A DNA stretch of 64,000 nt from Haliclona indistincta (Eukaryota > Porifera > Demospongiae > Haplosclerida > Chalinidae), in NCBI GenBank assembly GCA_964017065.1, contig OZ024786.1, positions 6,825,047-6,889,046 on the forward strand. The letters run 5' to 3'. Positions 33,301 to 43,865 of the stretch are shown piece after piece (within the stretch, counting starts at the first letter, position 1; each line of letters starts with the position of its first letter). The notes under the pieces were generated by a model. That model had not been told where the DNA came from. It saw only the letters and a program-made list of their open reading frames with translations, and did not search any database. Both the position numbers and the translations under genes were made by a program.

Positions 33301-35406
33301 AAGACCATAACGATAATGATGGCTGTTATCAATCAATTTCTAAGGTCCTCTTAGTGGAACAGTAGTTGACTTTTGGCGAATGATATGGGAAGAAAAATGC
33401 TGTACTGTTGTCATGGTAACTAACCTCAGGGAAGACAAGAAGACCAAGTGTCATCAGTACTGGTCTGAGGACGGTTCCAAGAGCTATGGACCATTCACAG
33501 TGACCACTACAGACCAACAAGTGTTCACTGATTATACCATTCGCCTACTGCATGCAACTGGAAGTGAGCTATTTAACTTTATTTTTCAATCTTGTATGTC
33601 TTGCTCTCACAGCTTCAAGGGAGTTCAGAGTTCTCTCGTATGATAACTCAATATCACTTCACCTCATGGCCTGATCATGGTGTACCAGAGTATGCCACAC
33701 CCATACTAGCTTATCATCGTCGCATCAAGAAGGATCACAGACCATCGAAAGGATCAATGATAGTGCACTGCAGGTGAGCTGCATCACTGTGGTTTAATGA
33801 CAGTGCTTTATTGTACTGCAGTGCTGGTGTGGGTCGCACTGGAACATTCATAGCCATTGACATCATCCTAGAGCAGGCTGAGAAGCAGAAGAGAGTGGAT
33901 GTGTCAGGAGTCATTAATAAGATGAGGCATCAGCGCATGAAGATGGTCCAGACAGCTGTGAGTAATGTCTTTATTATGGCCATTACAGAAATTGATATTT
34001 TGACCAAAATACATACACAAGTGCCTAAATTTAGACTAACAAAGTTCGTTCTGAACCAACTAAATAATAGTTATTACGTAATTTTTTAGTCTAGCTGCTG
34101 ATTTAATACTATGATTATTATTCCCTTGTTGCAGGATCAGTTCGTATTTATTCATGATGTGATATTGGAGTCAGTCATGTGTGGAGACACTCAGGTCAAC
34201 TCAAATGATCTAAGACCATCAATTAGACGATTGACAGACAAAGATGTTCAAACTTGTAAAACTGGTTTTGAGACACAGTTTGAGGTAATGCATGCATTGA
34301 TCACAGTATGATGGTCATGAATATTGTCACAGACACTGAACCAAGTGACTCCTAAACCCAGTGAAGTGAAGACGCTGGCTGCAACACAGCATAAGAACAA
34401 GAACCGCTCAATGGAGTTCCTTCCTCGTAAGAAGATCAATAAATTAAGACATCCCTCTAGCTAGAGTCTTCTCTTTTCTCAGCTGACAAGCATCGTGTGT
34501 ATTTGAAAGGAGTTGGTCCAGACTACATTCATGCTACTGCAGTTAATGTAAACACTTTTATTGTTAGCACACTTTGTATTACTGATTGTGTTTAGGGATA
34601 CAAGCAGAAGAAGGCATTCATTGTGGCTCAGAGTCCAATGGAGAGTACCATTGGAGACTTCTGGAAGATGACAGTGGAGAGAGAGTGCAGAGTTGTTGTG
34701 ATGCTGTGTGGTCTTGAAGAGGATGAGAATGTTCATTTATCATGTGCATTAATAGTTTCATTTAGTTTCATCACAGGAGGTGTGTCATCAGTACTAGCCT
34801 GATGCCTCTAAAGTTGAGAAATACAATGAACTTTGTGTTGAATGTAAAAATGAGGATAAGTGCAGTGGATATATTGAGAGAATACTGGTTATTACTGACA
34901 AGGTAAGCTAATATACACGGTTAAATCAACATTAGTCATTTTTCCTAGACTCATAGGAGTTATGAGGTCACTCAGTTCCATATACTGAGCTGGAGCTCTC
35001 TGTCCAAGGGCTCCAGTACTCTACTACAGACCATCATCACTGTGATAGAGGAGGTCAACAAGATGCAGCGTAGGACTGACAACAAACCTATTGTGGTCAC
35101 GTGCAGGTCAGCATCACTACCAACATATGATGAGTGACACTGTCAGCAGGTCAGGGATGTTCTGTGCCATAGCTACCACCATTGATCGACGCAAGACTGA
35201 GAATGTGGTGGATGTGTTCCAGGTGGTGAAGGCCCAACGTATCCAGAAGCCAGGTCTTGTTCTCACAGTGGTACGTACCATATCACTCAAACCTCTCATC
35301 ACTCATTGAGTCACAATCTCATTCACTACAGGAGCAGTACCAGTTTGTGTTTGAGGCTGTGCTCAGATTCCTGGAGTCCTTTGAAACCTACTCCAACTTC
35401 AAGTGA
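30331..35406 (+). pseudogene. Receptor-type protein tyrosine phosphatase with cytoplasmic Ig domain; several lesions
   Basis: The ATG at 30331 begins MLGNIKIVLSVLLLEGWFSL, a signal peptide. Exons 30331-30868 and 30915-31296 carry Ig-like extracellular modules; 31345-31629 is an FN3 domain; 31988-32081 is the membrane segment. Exon 32298-32728 is an I-set Ig domain after the membrane. Catalytic domain D1 follows with DYINASYVD, WPDHGVP and the active-site loop HCSAGVGRTGTF (33822). D2 follows with a degenerate loop TCSDTVSRSGMF and ends FETYSNFK (stop 35404). Lesions: a (CTAG)2 duplication at 31236-31243 shifts frame; the second FN3 exon (to 31803) lacks its front half and acceptor; the juxtamembrane exon at 32124 is out of phase by one A; TAG at 34773-34775 replaces the Trp of QYWP in D2. 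D1 itself is intact. It is either a recent pseudogene or a gene with assembly errors. Confidence 0.8.
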
Positions 35407-35573
35407 TTGTATACAGTACAAAATATTGATGTGTATGTAGATAGACCGAACGACTGACTCTAGCTCCTTGTGTGAAATGTGATAGCTGTAGCAATTATGT
35501 GTGCAAAATTTTCTTACAAAGAAATTTAGAGTTAAACACAATTGTACGTCAGATACATGTATGTAAAAATTAA
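35407..35573. other. 3' flank of the phosphatase gene
   Basis: Short AT-rich stretch after the stop codon, with no recognisable feature beyond a possible 3' UTR. Confidence 0.4.
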
Positions 35574-35666
35574 ATAGATTTCTATCGAAATCAAAGGGAT
35601 TTAGGGATAAAGAAATCTACCACTGGTTCACAATGTAAACAAACAAGGAACAAGCATGGAATGGTA
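35574..35666 (-). repeat. Inverted repeat flanking the phosphatase gene (right)
   Basis: Reverse complement of 29374-29471 with a few differences (for example GGGATTTAGGGATAAAGAAA). Confidence 0.8.
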
Positions 35667-36218
35667 ACGCGATTGACTTTCTAACAGAACATAGATCCCT
35701 ACACCAGTGGCTGCTGTGGCAGACTATAGATAGTTCAGCTAGTTGCTGTTGACTGACACCTGACGTGCATTGAATTGAATTCAGTTTGTGACATAATATT
35801 GATCTTATGTACAGGATACAGTAATTGATGATAATTTGTGTAATCTGGTGGTGACTATAGTGGTTTTATACTGCTTATAGTGCCTAATAACTAGTAATTC
35901 TGTTTGACTCCTTTGCTTATTATGTGTTTAAAACTTTTTGTATGCATTTACTAATTTTTTTTATATCAGTGCGATCTTATATATACATTTCACCTGTGTA
36001 CATGTGCGTATCAGTGATGAGGGATGAGTCCTTAGATAGATCCAAGTCAATCATCATCACTCTGAATTCTGCTTCCTCGTTAATGATTTTTCGTCCAAAT
36101 TTGCAAATCTCGTTAGTGTTAGAAATGAATTCTAAGTATTCTAAATAATCATTTGAGGCGGTTTCTAAAAGAAATAGAGGGTGAAAGATATTAAGGTGGT
36201 TAACAAAGCATATAATTA
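35667..36218. other. Intergenic, no recognised gene
   Basis: AT-rich; no motif, splice structure or repeat was identified. Confidence 0.4.
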
Positions 36219-36458
36219 TTAGGAAGACGTATGTCCATATGGGATAAACACTGATCGTGCAGTTCCTTCAAGGCATTTCAGTCTCACGTACAAAGTCTCT
36301 GAAACTTCGTCTAACTTGCTCACTGCAGAGAATGACACTATAGTAGAAACGAATGCTTTATTTTCAACTTCAGCTTCAAATCTCAACGTCGTGTTACTTC
36401 GTAAAGACTGTTCCATGACTAGTTCGTTAATCCATGCAATAGGATGTATATTATACAT
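36219..36458 (-). CDS. Small open frame (79 aa), unrecognised
   Basis: An ATG-initiated minus-strand frame starting MYNIHPIAWINELVMEQSLR continues with a balanced amino-acid composition to an end near FIPYGHTSS. It could be an exon or a small gene. There is no signal peptide, membrane segment or known motif. Listed only because its composition looks coding. Confidence 0.25.
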   Translation of the reverse strand: MYNIHPIAWINELVMEQSLRSNTTLRFEAEVENKAFVSTIVSFSAVSKLDEVSETLYVRLKCLEGTARSVFIPYGHTSS

Positions 36459-36792
36459 TAATTCTTTCCCTTAAATACACATTCTGAAGTAGAAATCTCT
36501 CTCACTGGTTTGAAAACTGTAATGCTCAACTTGTCTTCAAGGTTAGGTGAAAAGGGTCAGAGGATGACATTGCGAGTTCTCTTTCATTCTATTGTAATAG
36601 GGTGAGACGACCTGGTATTAGTTAGTATGAGTGGGTTTGATAGGATGATCTAATGACAGCTTGACTGACATGTCTTTGTACTTCTGCTCAAGTGTTTACA
36701 ATGTCCCCTGTGTGCTTCTCTTTTAGCAAGAATTATGGCTTGTACATGTAGCATCGACACTGCCAGTGACTCAGTCTGTCCAGGTTGTACAT

Positions 36793-36899
36793 AGTAGTTA
36801 TATACCGATCAGGAGGTGTTTAAGCGATTTAAAGCCCGCGGCCGGCGTAGCCCAAGGGCTTTAAATGCTTAAACACCGACTGTGAGGTATATAACTACT
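36793..36899. repeat. Large imperfect palindrome
   Basis: The outer arms AGTAGTTATATACC and GGTATATAACTACT enclose the inner arms GGTGTTTAAGCGATTTAAAG and CTTTAAATGCTTAAACACC around a GC-rich loop (GCGGCCGGC). An AAACCATAG motif at 36901 also has its complement CTATGGTTT at 37087, so a second inverted pair brackets the adjacent GC-rich stretch. Confidence 0.75.
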
Positions 36900-37095
36900 T
36901 TAAACCATAGTGCGCTGCTTGCCTGACGTCTAGCTGGCTACCTTACGTCGCAGGAAGACCGCAGAGCAGCCGGAGCGCCGTTTGTTTGTGGATTCTCGAA
37001 CGCGGCGGCCATCTTGAAACGCGTGCGGGCTGTACACGATTTATAGCCCTCATTAACGGTCGTTACATCAAAGAGAATTATTCATACTATGGTTT
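36900..37095. promoter_or_regulatory. GC/CpG-rich block with YY1-like motif
   Basis: The DNA turns CpG-rich here (for example GTCGCAGGAAGACCGCAG, GAACGCGGCGGCCATCTTG). It contains GCGGCCATCTTG, a match to the YY1 consensus GCCATCTTG. It could be a promoter or the interior of a foldback element. No downstream gene was recognised. Confidence 0.3.
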
Positions 37096-37320
37096 AATAA
37101 ACAGCTCCAATCATCATCTCTGTTTACTGAAATGTCAGGTAATGAATTGAATTTTCCAACCAGAAAGGCCTGCATGAGCTTTTGGTTGCCTTCACATGAA
37201 TTGGAGCATATCAGGGAATTGTTTAATACCTAACACCTTGCAGCCAACAATGTTGAATTCATCCTGCACATCTGAAAGAAACGACTTAAGCAATCTGTTT
37301 GGTGTTCCTAAAACATCTAA

Positions 37321-37845
37321 AGTAAAGTAAAAAATTTTTAATAAAAAACTGAAAAGTGTAGGGATGACTCTTAAAAAAGGAAAGGAACAAGATGGGATGA
37401 TGCTTGCAAAAGTAAAGGAACAAGATGGAATAATGCTTGCAAATGTAAAAGTCCCAAGTATCCCTACATCAGCGGCTTGCTGCGACGACGTGCTACTGAC
37501 AAATGCGGAATCCTCTTCCTATACCTTTTATAACCGTCAAATACTTCATCGGACTGCGTCCTCCAAACACAGCTACCTGCAGCTTATTTAAAACTGTCAA
37601 CTACTTCATCGGACTGCGTCCTCCTAAACACAGATGCCTCTAGTTATTCATAACCGTCAATTACTCCATCGGACTGCGTCCTCCTTCAAGCCGCTGATGT
37701 AGGGATACTTGGGACTTTTACATTTGCAAGCATTATTCCATCTTGTTCCTTTACTTTTGCAAGCATCATCCCATCTTGTTCCTTTCCTTTTTTAAGAGTC
37801 ATCCCTACACTTTTCAGTTTTTTATTAAAAATTTTTTACTTTACT
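37321..37845. repeat. Foldback element with perfect 159-bp inverted repeats
   Basis: Arm 37321-37479 is, by direct comparison, the exact reverse complement of arm 37687-37845. Within each arm a 35-bp unit (GGAACAAGATGG...ATGCTTGCAAA) is tandemly duplicated. The 207-bp spacer holds three degenerate 60-65-bp units sharing CATCGGACTGCGTCCTCC. No gene is inside; the open frame in the left arm is a by-product. Flanking GTTCCT occurs on both sides but is not a clear target duplication. Confidence 0.9.
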
Positions 37846-39644
37846 TGTTCCTGTTACTTTTTTTGATCACTATCAGTTTGAACTTATTAGTAGTATTCTA
37901 TGTTAGATGTTATTTCATTTTTACAAATCTGTGAGGAGTATATAGATACTAGTCTAGCAGAGATGTGAACGTGCACAGCCTCTTGAGAGTAAGGAGTGTG
38001 GTTTAAATGTTTAATATTACCAATCACAAGAATAATCATTCATTGAAAGGTTTAAAATAGTTAAAGAGGTTGAGGACGAAGACAGCATAATGTCAAGTCC
38101 AGGTATGATTTGACAACATGATACTTGTTGGTATTGTAATGGATGAAGAAGAGACTAGCACTAGTACTGACAATTCATGATGCTTCGAGCCTAAATAGTA
38201 GGAGCACGCCTAGTAGAATCTTGTTGAAGTCAATATCACACTCACAGAGGCTTCTAGTCCTTTGCAACTTACGCTGCGTGGTGTAGGAACCTTACTGTGC
38301 GTAGAATCTTGCTGCCGGTAAGCAGGCTAGACACTCATGCAAGTTGTTCACGTCTGTGTAAGTCAGCTTTATAACCCGCCATCTGAAGCGTTAACGAACA
38401 GATCAGTGTTATTTAGGGTATAGTACTGGTTTAGACACATTTTCATACCTCTGGCTTGCGCGCTGAAGCGTCCAGAGCAGAGACAAAACGCAGTAGCGAG
38501 ATAGCTGCAAACCGATGTGGGCGGAGTTAATGATAAGAAGCGACAAGAGGGTTAATTAATGAAGTCGTTAGTCCAAAACGGTCCAAAAACCATGTTTTTC
38601 AAGGATTACTCGCTTCTGGTAGTATTTGATGCCTATCTAAGAAGTAAGTGCACTAACCCTGATATATACACATGCGATGGTGCAGGTTTGGTAGTGATTC
38701 GTTCACTCATGACAGCGCTATGCTTGTCAAAGAAGAAGAAGAAGAAGAAAGATGAACAATTCGCGTGGGCGGCGATTTCAGTTTACCACTTTAGAAACGT
38801 CTGCCAGCTTCGCCAAAGGTATTTTCTTGCTCAGAACAATCGCCTGATCAATCCTAGATGTCTAGAATCTCGAGAAACGCTATAACAGCGAAGATCTGCA
38901 AATGCTCTCTGTCTTGATTTTCGTCGTCAAACAAGCAGTCCCGGTGACTTTCATAGACGTCCTACAAGCGCTTACACTTCAGAGTCACTCAGAGATAGTT
39001 AAAATGCAGTATAGATGTATAATAGTAGAGATATGTGCGAAAACTCATTTTCACACATGAGTAGCCGCCATCTTAATTCGAGGTCATCCCTACATATCAT
39101 TGCCTATCGGCAATGATAATAAGCAACTCGGTGATGGGATTTCTGAGAAAGTATAGTCCTGCAGCATTATGGAACAAAATTGATATCGAAACGGTTACCC
39201 TTAAAGTGAGCCAGGAGCACCTTATAAATGCCTTTCCTTCAAAGAAATATTGCGAACTTCAGTGGATACCCTGACTTCTCACTTCTTCATTGTTTGCAAA
39301 CAACCTAAGTGACTCTGCTGCATGATCGGCCATGTTGCCAATCAAGTGGACACCACAAAAAGTGGTGCATTATAGCCATAGTAACCTGCTCATCTGTGGA
39401 TACCCTGATACCATTTCAGTACCGTAGCCATTAACAAGATAACTTAAGGATTTTTTGTGTTGCAGCTCTATCAGACATAGCATTTTTATGTTTGCCAAGA
39501 TGTTTTTCAATGCTATATTAGAGCTGGCATCAAAGTTAGCTGTTTGCTCAACCTCAAGTAGCATTTCATTTAAAGTAGCATGCATAATAGCAGCATCACC
39601 ACTTTAAAATCCAACTGTGAATCCAACTCCCTTAGACATAAAAG
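37846..39644. other. No recognised gene; small repeats
   Basis: Holds an (AAG)n run near 38732-38751, a perfect hairpin ATCATTGCC-TATC-GGCAATGAT near 39097-39118, a GCCGCCATCTT YY1-like motif near 39064, and the motif TCATCCCTACA that also occurs in the preceding foldback arms. Open frames of about 100 codons (38559-38885) show no family motif. Confidence 0.4.
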
Positions 39645-40158
39645 GTTGACTCATACAAATATCTGGGAGTTTGGATAACCTCGTCTCTCAATTGATGTTC
39701 GCAAATTGACAAGATTTGTATGAAAGCTAGGCGGCAAATTGGTTTCCTGTACAGATCACTCTACAGTTATGCTGGTTACAATACTTTCTTGAGTCTCTAT
39801 ACTGTATGATCTGTCTCATGTTCGACCTCACCTTGAGTATATGGCTGTGGCAGTTGTGTGGGACCCTCATCAAATAAAACAACCTAGAAAATGTTCAAAA
39901 ATTTGCCGCTCTCAAGGCTGCTACAAAACAATGCAGGCCAACTATGTCGATCTCCTCAGTGTATGCCCAGAGCCTTCTCTTGCTCAGAGGCGTCAGTATC
40001 TGAAGTTAACCACTCTCTTCAAGATTAATAAAGGTCTTATCATTATCCCGATGCACCTGTCCATGCAAGATTGCTGCCTAGAATCCTGCAGATCTGTTTA
40101 TTTCAACATTAATTTTTTTATATCTCGTAATTTTTTCATTATTTTAAGCGTGTACTGA
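39645..40158 (+). pseudogene. LINE reverse transcriptase C-terminal fragment
   Basis: Translation in pieces gives SYKYLGVWITSSLN, then KARRQIGFLYRSLY, then HVRPHLEYMAVAVVWDPH, then SLAQRRQYLKLTTLFKINKG. These are the order and motifs of the thumb and C-terminal region of CR1/L2/Jockey-type LINE polymerases (YLGV, KARKxLGFLYR, VRPxLEYxxxVWDP, LxxRRxxLKLxxLYKI). At least one internal stop and one frameshift (near 39795-39840) separate the pieces. The upstream catalytic palm is absent. Confidence 0.75.
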
Positions 40159-40486
40159 GCTCTGGGTCCCTGCTAGCCTCGTTCCCTGCCAAATTTTCGC
40201 AACGAAGGAAACGCAATAGATCTCTGCAAGATAACCTTCGAACCTCTCGACTAGCTTAGCTACAAACCTAAACTATCTTCATATTCGCATCTATGAATTT
40301 TAATTCCTTCGGTTAGAGATACATAGTAGCTTGCAGCTGATAGCTAAGCGACCATAAGTCTCGGGCAGTGAGTACTGTGACTCGCCGTTGCTCTTATATC
40401 TCAGCCTAGTCTAGCAGCTAACCCTCTCAGCCGAGCTCGCGTACAGTACAGTACGTACAGTAAAGTAGGCGGGTAGGAAATTAACC

Positions 40487-41337
40487 TTGACCACACCCAA
40501 CAAAATTATTGTGTTTCAAAAAGATATGCTAGAATCGAGCTATCCTGAACTACTGAAGGTTTGCAGTGCAGTATTTGATACTATCACAGTGACAAAAGAG
40601 CAGGCTAGTAAGTTGTGTGAAGATACTGAAAAGCAGAGCAAGTCAAAAGTCTGGTTTAGGCACAGAGCTGGTCGAGTAACTGCATCAAGGTTCAAGGCTG
40701 CAGCTCATACCAACCCTGATAATCCATCTCAGTCACTCATCAAGGAAATTTGCTACCCAACAAGCCACAAGGTCTATTCTGAGGCTATCACATGGGGACA
40801 GAAGAATGAAGAAGTTGCTCGTGCAATGTACCATTCGTTCATGAAGGAAAAACACTCAAACTTCTTACTTACCTCGAGCGGTTTGGTGGTACATCCTGAC
40901 TATCCCTACCTTGGTGCGTCTCCTGATGGTATTGTGAAGTGTAGCTGCTGTACTGGTACAGGTGTACTTGAGATAAAGTGCCCCTTTCGCTGCAAAATGC
41001 AATCTTTCATCGAGGCAAGTAAAAACAAAGATTTCTGTTTGAAGGTTGGTGAAGACGGCTCTTGGGAATTGAATGCACAACATGCATAATTTATTATTAT
41101 CAAGTGCAAGCTCAGATCAAGCTAACTGGAGCCAAGTACTGTGACTTTGTTGTGTGGAGCCCTTGTGAGTTTGTAACTCTACGTATCAATCCAGACACAG
41201 AATTTATTTCTCAAGTGGTTGATAAAGTGACAAAATTCTTCAAATTGGGAGTTCTGCCTGAACTAGTTGGCAAGTGGTTTACAAAAGCACCATACTACAG
41301 AATCACAGATGATGTTACCACTAATCATGAGCTGTAA
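40487..41337 (+). pseudogene. YqaJ-type nuclease of an ISL2EU-like transposon, frameshifted
   Basis: YqaJ-fold proteins are lambda-exonuclease-like nucleases. The frame carries GRVTASRFKAA, then WGQKNEEVARAMY (nuclease Glu) and LGASPDGIVKCS with TGTGVLEIKCPF, the D...ExK active-site signature. After GSWELNAQHA a TAA interrupts; the protein resumes at YYYQVQAQIKLTGAKYCDFV a few bases later in another frame and ends DDVTTNHEL (stop 41335). A 5-bp insertion (TAATT near 41089) explains this. The first ATG is at 40526, but the domain runs upstream of it, so the N-terminus is missing or spliced. It converges on the transposase at 41447, as in elements encoding a nuclease plus transposase. Confidence 0.7.
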
Positions 41338-41446
41338 CTGTTGTAAGTAGAACATGTAAACAACTTGTACACTGTCCCATGTTTCTTGTAAATACTATGA
41401 TGTTGACAACAGTAATAATTTTGATATGCAAGATTGTGTTAATGAG

Positions 41447-42941
41447 TTAGTCTGAAGGAATAACCGATGGACAGCAATTACACAATGCAGAACATATTAG
41501 GACAATCTTGTCAATTGAGGAATATTGAGTTTCTGGGCTAGTCATCACCATATTGATAGGCAAAATCCCTTGCAAAATAGTGTATTTTTGCCGGAGAAGT
41601 CCAATTACTCTTTCAACATGAATACGCACACGTGAGAGCTGTCTAGCAGTGTCTACCTCTAATTTACTGAGCTGCTTTTTTCCTCTAGTGAATGGAGGGG
41701 TAGCAATCTTAGCACAATAAAATCTAAAAGCATCTTCCACATTGAACCCACGGTCTGCTAAGACTTCATCTCCAGGCAATAAATTGTTAAGGATTCCACA
41801 ATTTTCTGTGATGTACTGATCCGAAGTACGTCCACCCCAAGCCTTTGAAACAAACGTAATAGTTCCTTGTGGAGAAATAGCAATTAAAAATTTGAATGTA
41901 TTATGATGTTTATAACTAGACCAAGTTTGTGCCCTTGGTTCGAGTGACTTTGATCTTTCGCAAAAGATTTCGAAACAGTCGATGATGGATACACAGTTGC
42001 GAAAATTCTTTCTAAATTCTGTTGGCATTGTCAATCTTATTTGGTCACGTGTAGGCCATTTAATTAGAGGTTGAAAACGAACAAACATGATATCTATCCA
42101 CTTATTGACATAGCGAGATACAGTAGACTGACTTATTCCAAAATAATCGGTAAGCTAGATCATTGTCATAAAGGCTAAGCCGTAGTTTCATCATCACTAA
42201 CAAAAACTGTTGTAAGAGTGGGAGGGATTGAGGATTCTTACTTGGATTAACGTCTGCAGACACAAAACGAAACACAGCCATTAGACATGCAAAAGTAGGT
42301 AGGCCTGTGTAAAACTTGACTTTGTGGTCGTCATCTTTGAAGCATTCTTCACAAGGAATGCACCTCTTCGCTTCAGAAGCAACCGCACGATCTCTTAATT
42401 CTGCATTCTCGACTCTCAGATGACACAGGTTTCTCTCAAGTGCATCAATGTATTCTATCTTATCTGCTGTTAGCGTTAGGTCTGTCGTCAATGTTGCAGC
42501 ATCACTGGTTCTTGTCGGTTCTGTCATTGTTCCCTTCTCGTTCTCTGGTGCTTTTGTAAGTTCTGTCTCGTGTTTTTCTTCAGTTCTTGAAACTTTGATA
42601 GCACCTCTCGTAGCAGCAGTCTCTGACCTACGCTTACGCGATTCCAGCCTTCTAGTGTAGGACGCCAAATTCTGCTCTGCCCTGGTTTTTTCTCGAGTAG
42701 TCGAATGATTAAACAGCGTTGGAACATAGTCCGGTGATAGAGGATCGTTGCTCTTACTGCCACTAACAAAATGAGCACTGCACAACACAGAATGTTCCGT
42801 GGGCTGCCAATGCACTCGTCTCACTGCAGCCGCAATCCAAAGCGCCCGCCTGTCTTTGTCTACAGGAAATCGGTGGAATTTGATCGATGAATTGGCAGTA
42901 GAGCGGTTCTTGCACCCAGGAGCGCAGCACGACTTCACCAT
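41447..42941 (-). pseudogene. THAP-domain DDE transposase (DDE_Tnp_4/ISL2EU-like), one frameshift
   Basis: The start is MVKSCCAPGCKNRS (ATG 42941). The THAP zinc finger occupies residues about 1-85 (C-x-P-x-C...FHRFP...W...VCSxHF-like VLCSAHF). A charged linker and a coiled coil (IEYIDALERNLCHLRVENAE) follow, then KVKFYTGLPTFACLMAVFRF, the helix-turn-helix region of DDE_Tnp_4 proteins. An extra T in a TTTT run (42140-42143) shifts the frame at YRLF. The next frame restores GISQSTVSRYVNKW and the DDE core with SIIDCFEIF (D), EVLADRGF (D) and RIHVERVIGL (E), ending CCPSVIPSD. Apart from this single base the transposase is complete, so the element decayed recently. The partner YqaJ gene is convergent. 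Confidence 0.85.
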
Positions 42942-43142
42942 GACTGAAGTATAATAGACTACAAGCCGAGCTACAAGCACCCGTTCTTCTGCTAGTTTTG
43001 CCCCGCACAGCAGGCGCACGTTGACTATGACGTCATGCATTACGTAATCTGAATAACGTCTATTGCGCAATCCCCATGTGGAGCCAAAATGGCGGGAATG
43101 AACAGGCTCTTGTATCGGCTGCCATCGCCGAGTTTTCTTGTT

Positions 43143-43485
43143 GTTTGTTCGAATTCCATACAGGTTTGTGACTAGTAAACAATGTATTTCATCTATGTTT
43201 GGTTTATGAATGTTTCTCTGCGCTGTTTAGGCAACGACGCTGACTATACTACGATGACTTTGATCATTGAAAGGTAGCGACTCGACCTGAACAGCAGACT
43301 GGTATACATCAATGATGGTTGTTCGAGCTCGCAAGGTGATATGCCACATTGTTATATTTCCAAGTAAGCCACAACTCGTTCGATACTGTGTAAGATGGTA
43401 CCTGATATGAAGGATAGGTATTGAATGGTAGTGTATCTGGTCTGTACTGCATTAACTGTGTGTGTAATACTCTTGCCTTGTGCTC
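43143..43485 (+). repeat. Dispersed repeat, inverse copy of 27230-27565
   Basis: Shares CGAATTCCATACAGGTTTGT, the GTTTAG|GCAACGACG acceptor/exon start and GTTCGAGCTCGCAAGGTGAT with the other copy on the opposite strand. The exon frame (DYCDFDHL...) is broken here by an insertion near 43235-43260. Confidence 0.7.
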
Positions 43486-43865
43486 AGCTATCAAACGCTT
43501 TTGTGTGTTATTTTGAGTAGCTATGTTGTCAAGGCGTTATGTGTCTAAATTGTACCATCGATTGTCACTGTTTGGTGGCACTGCGTGTCTATGTGCAAGT
43601 CAATAATTGTTGTGTGTTCGTATTAGAGTCTGTCAGTGTTCCATGTTTACAACCCCGTTGATTGTTGGTTCTTGGTTGAAACCGTTTCTTGTTAATGAAG
43701 CATCAAAATCACTTGTTGATAAGTTGCATAGCCATTGTAGTATCATGATAGACATTATGTTAGTTACAATTAATGTCGTTCGTCAGACAACAAATTAGGC
43801 ATGCATATTTGACCGGCTAATGTCACTGACCACATGGAGAGAGGGGGTTTGGTGGGTTCAATTAC

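Noticed and set aside
36191..36198. TTAAGGTGG as an end of the TTAA element family
   Set aside because: Similarity ends after nine bases and no partner end lies nearby. The same applies to ACCACCTTAA at about 21507-21516.
37364..37591. 75-codon open frame starting MTLKKGKEQDG
   Set aside because: It lies wholly inside the left arm and spacer of the 159-bp inverted repeat; the repeats within it are DNA-level tandem units.
40190..43075. GCAATAGA near 40209 and its inverse near 43060 as terminal repeats of the first THAP-DDE element
   Set aside because: Only about ten matching bases with no clear target duplication; too weak to call.
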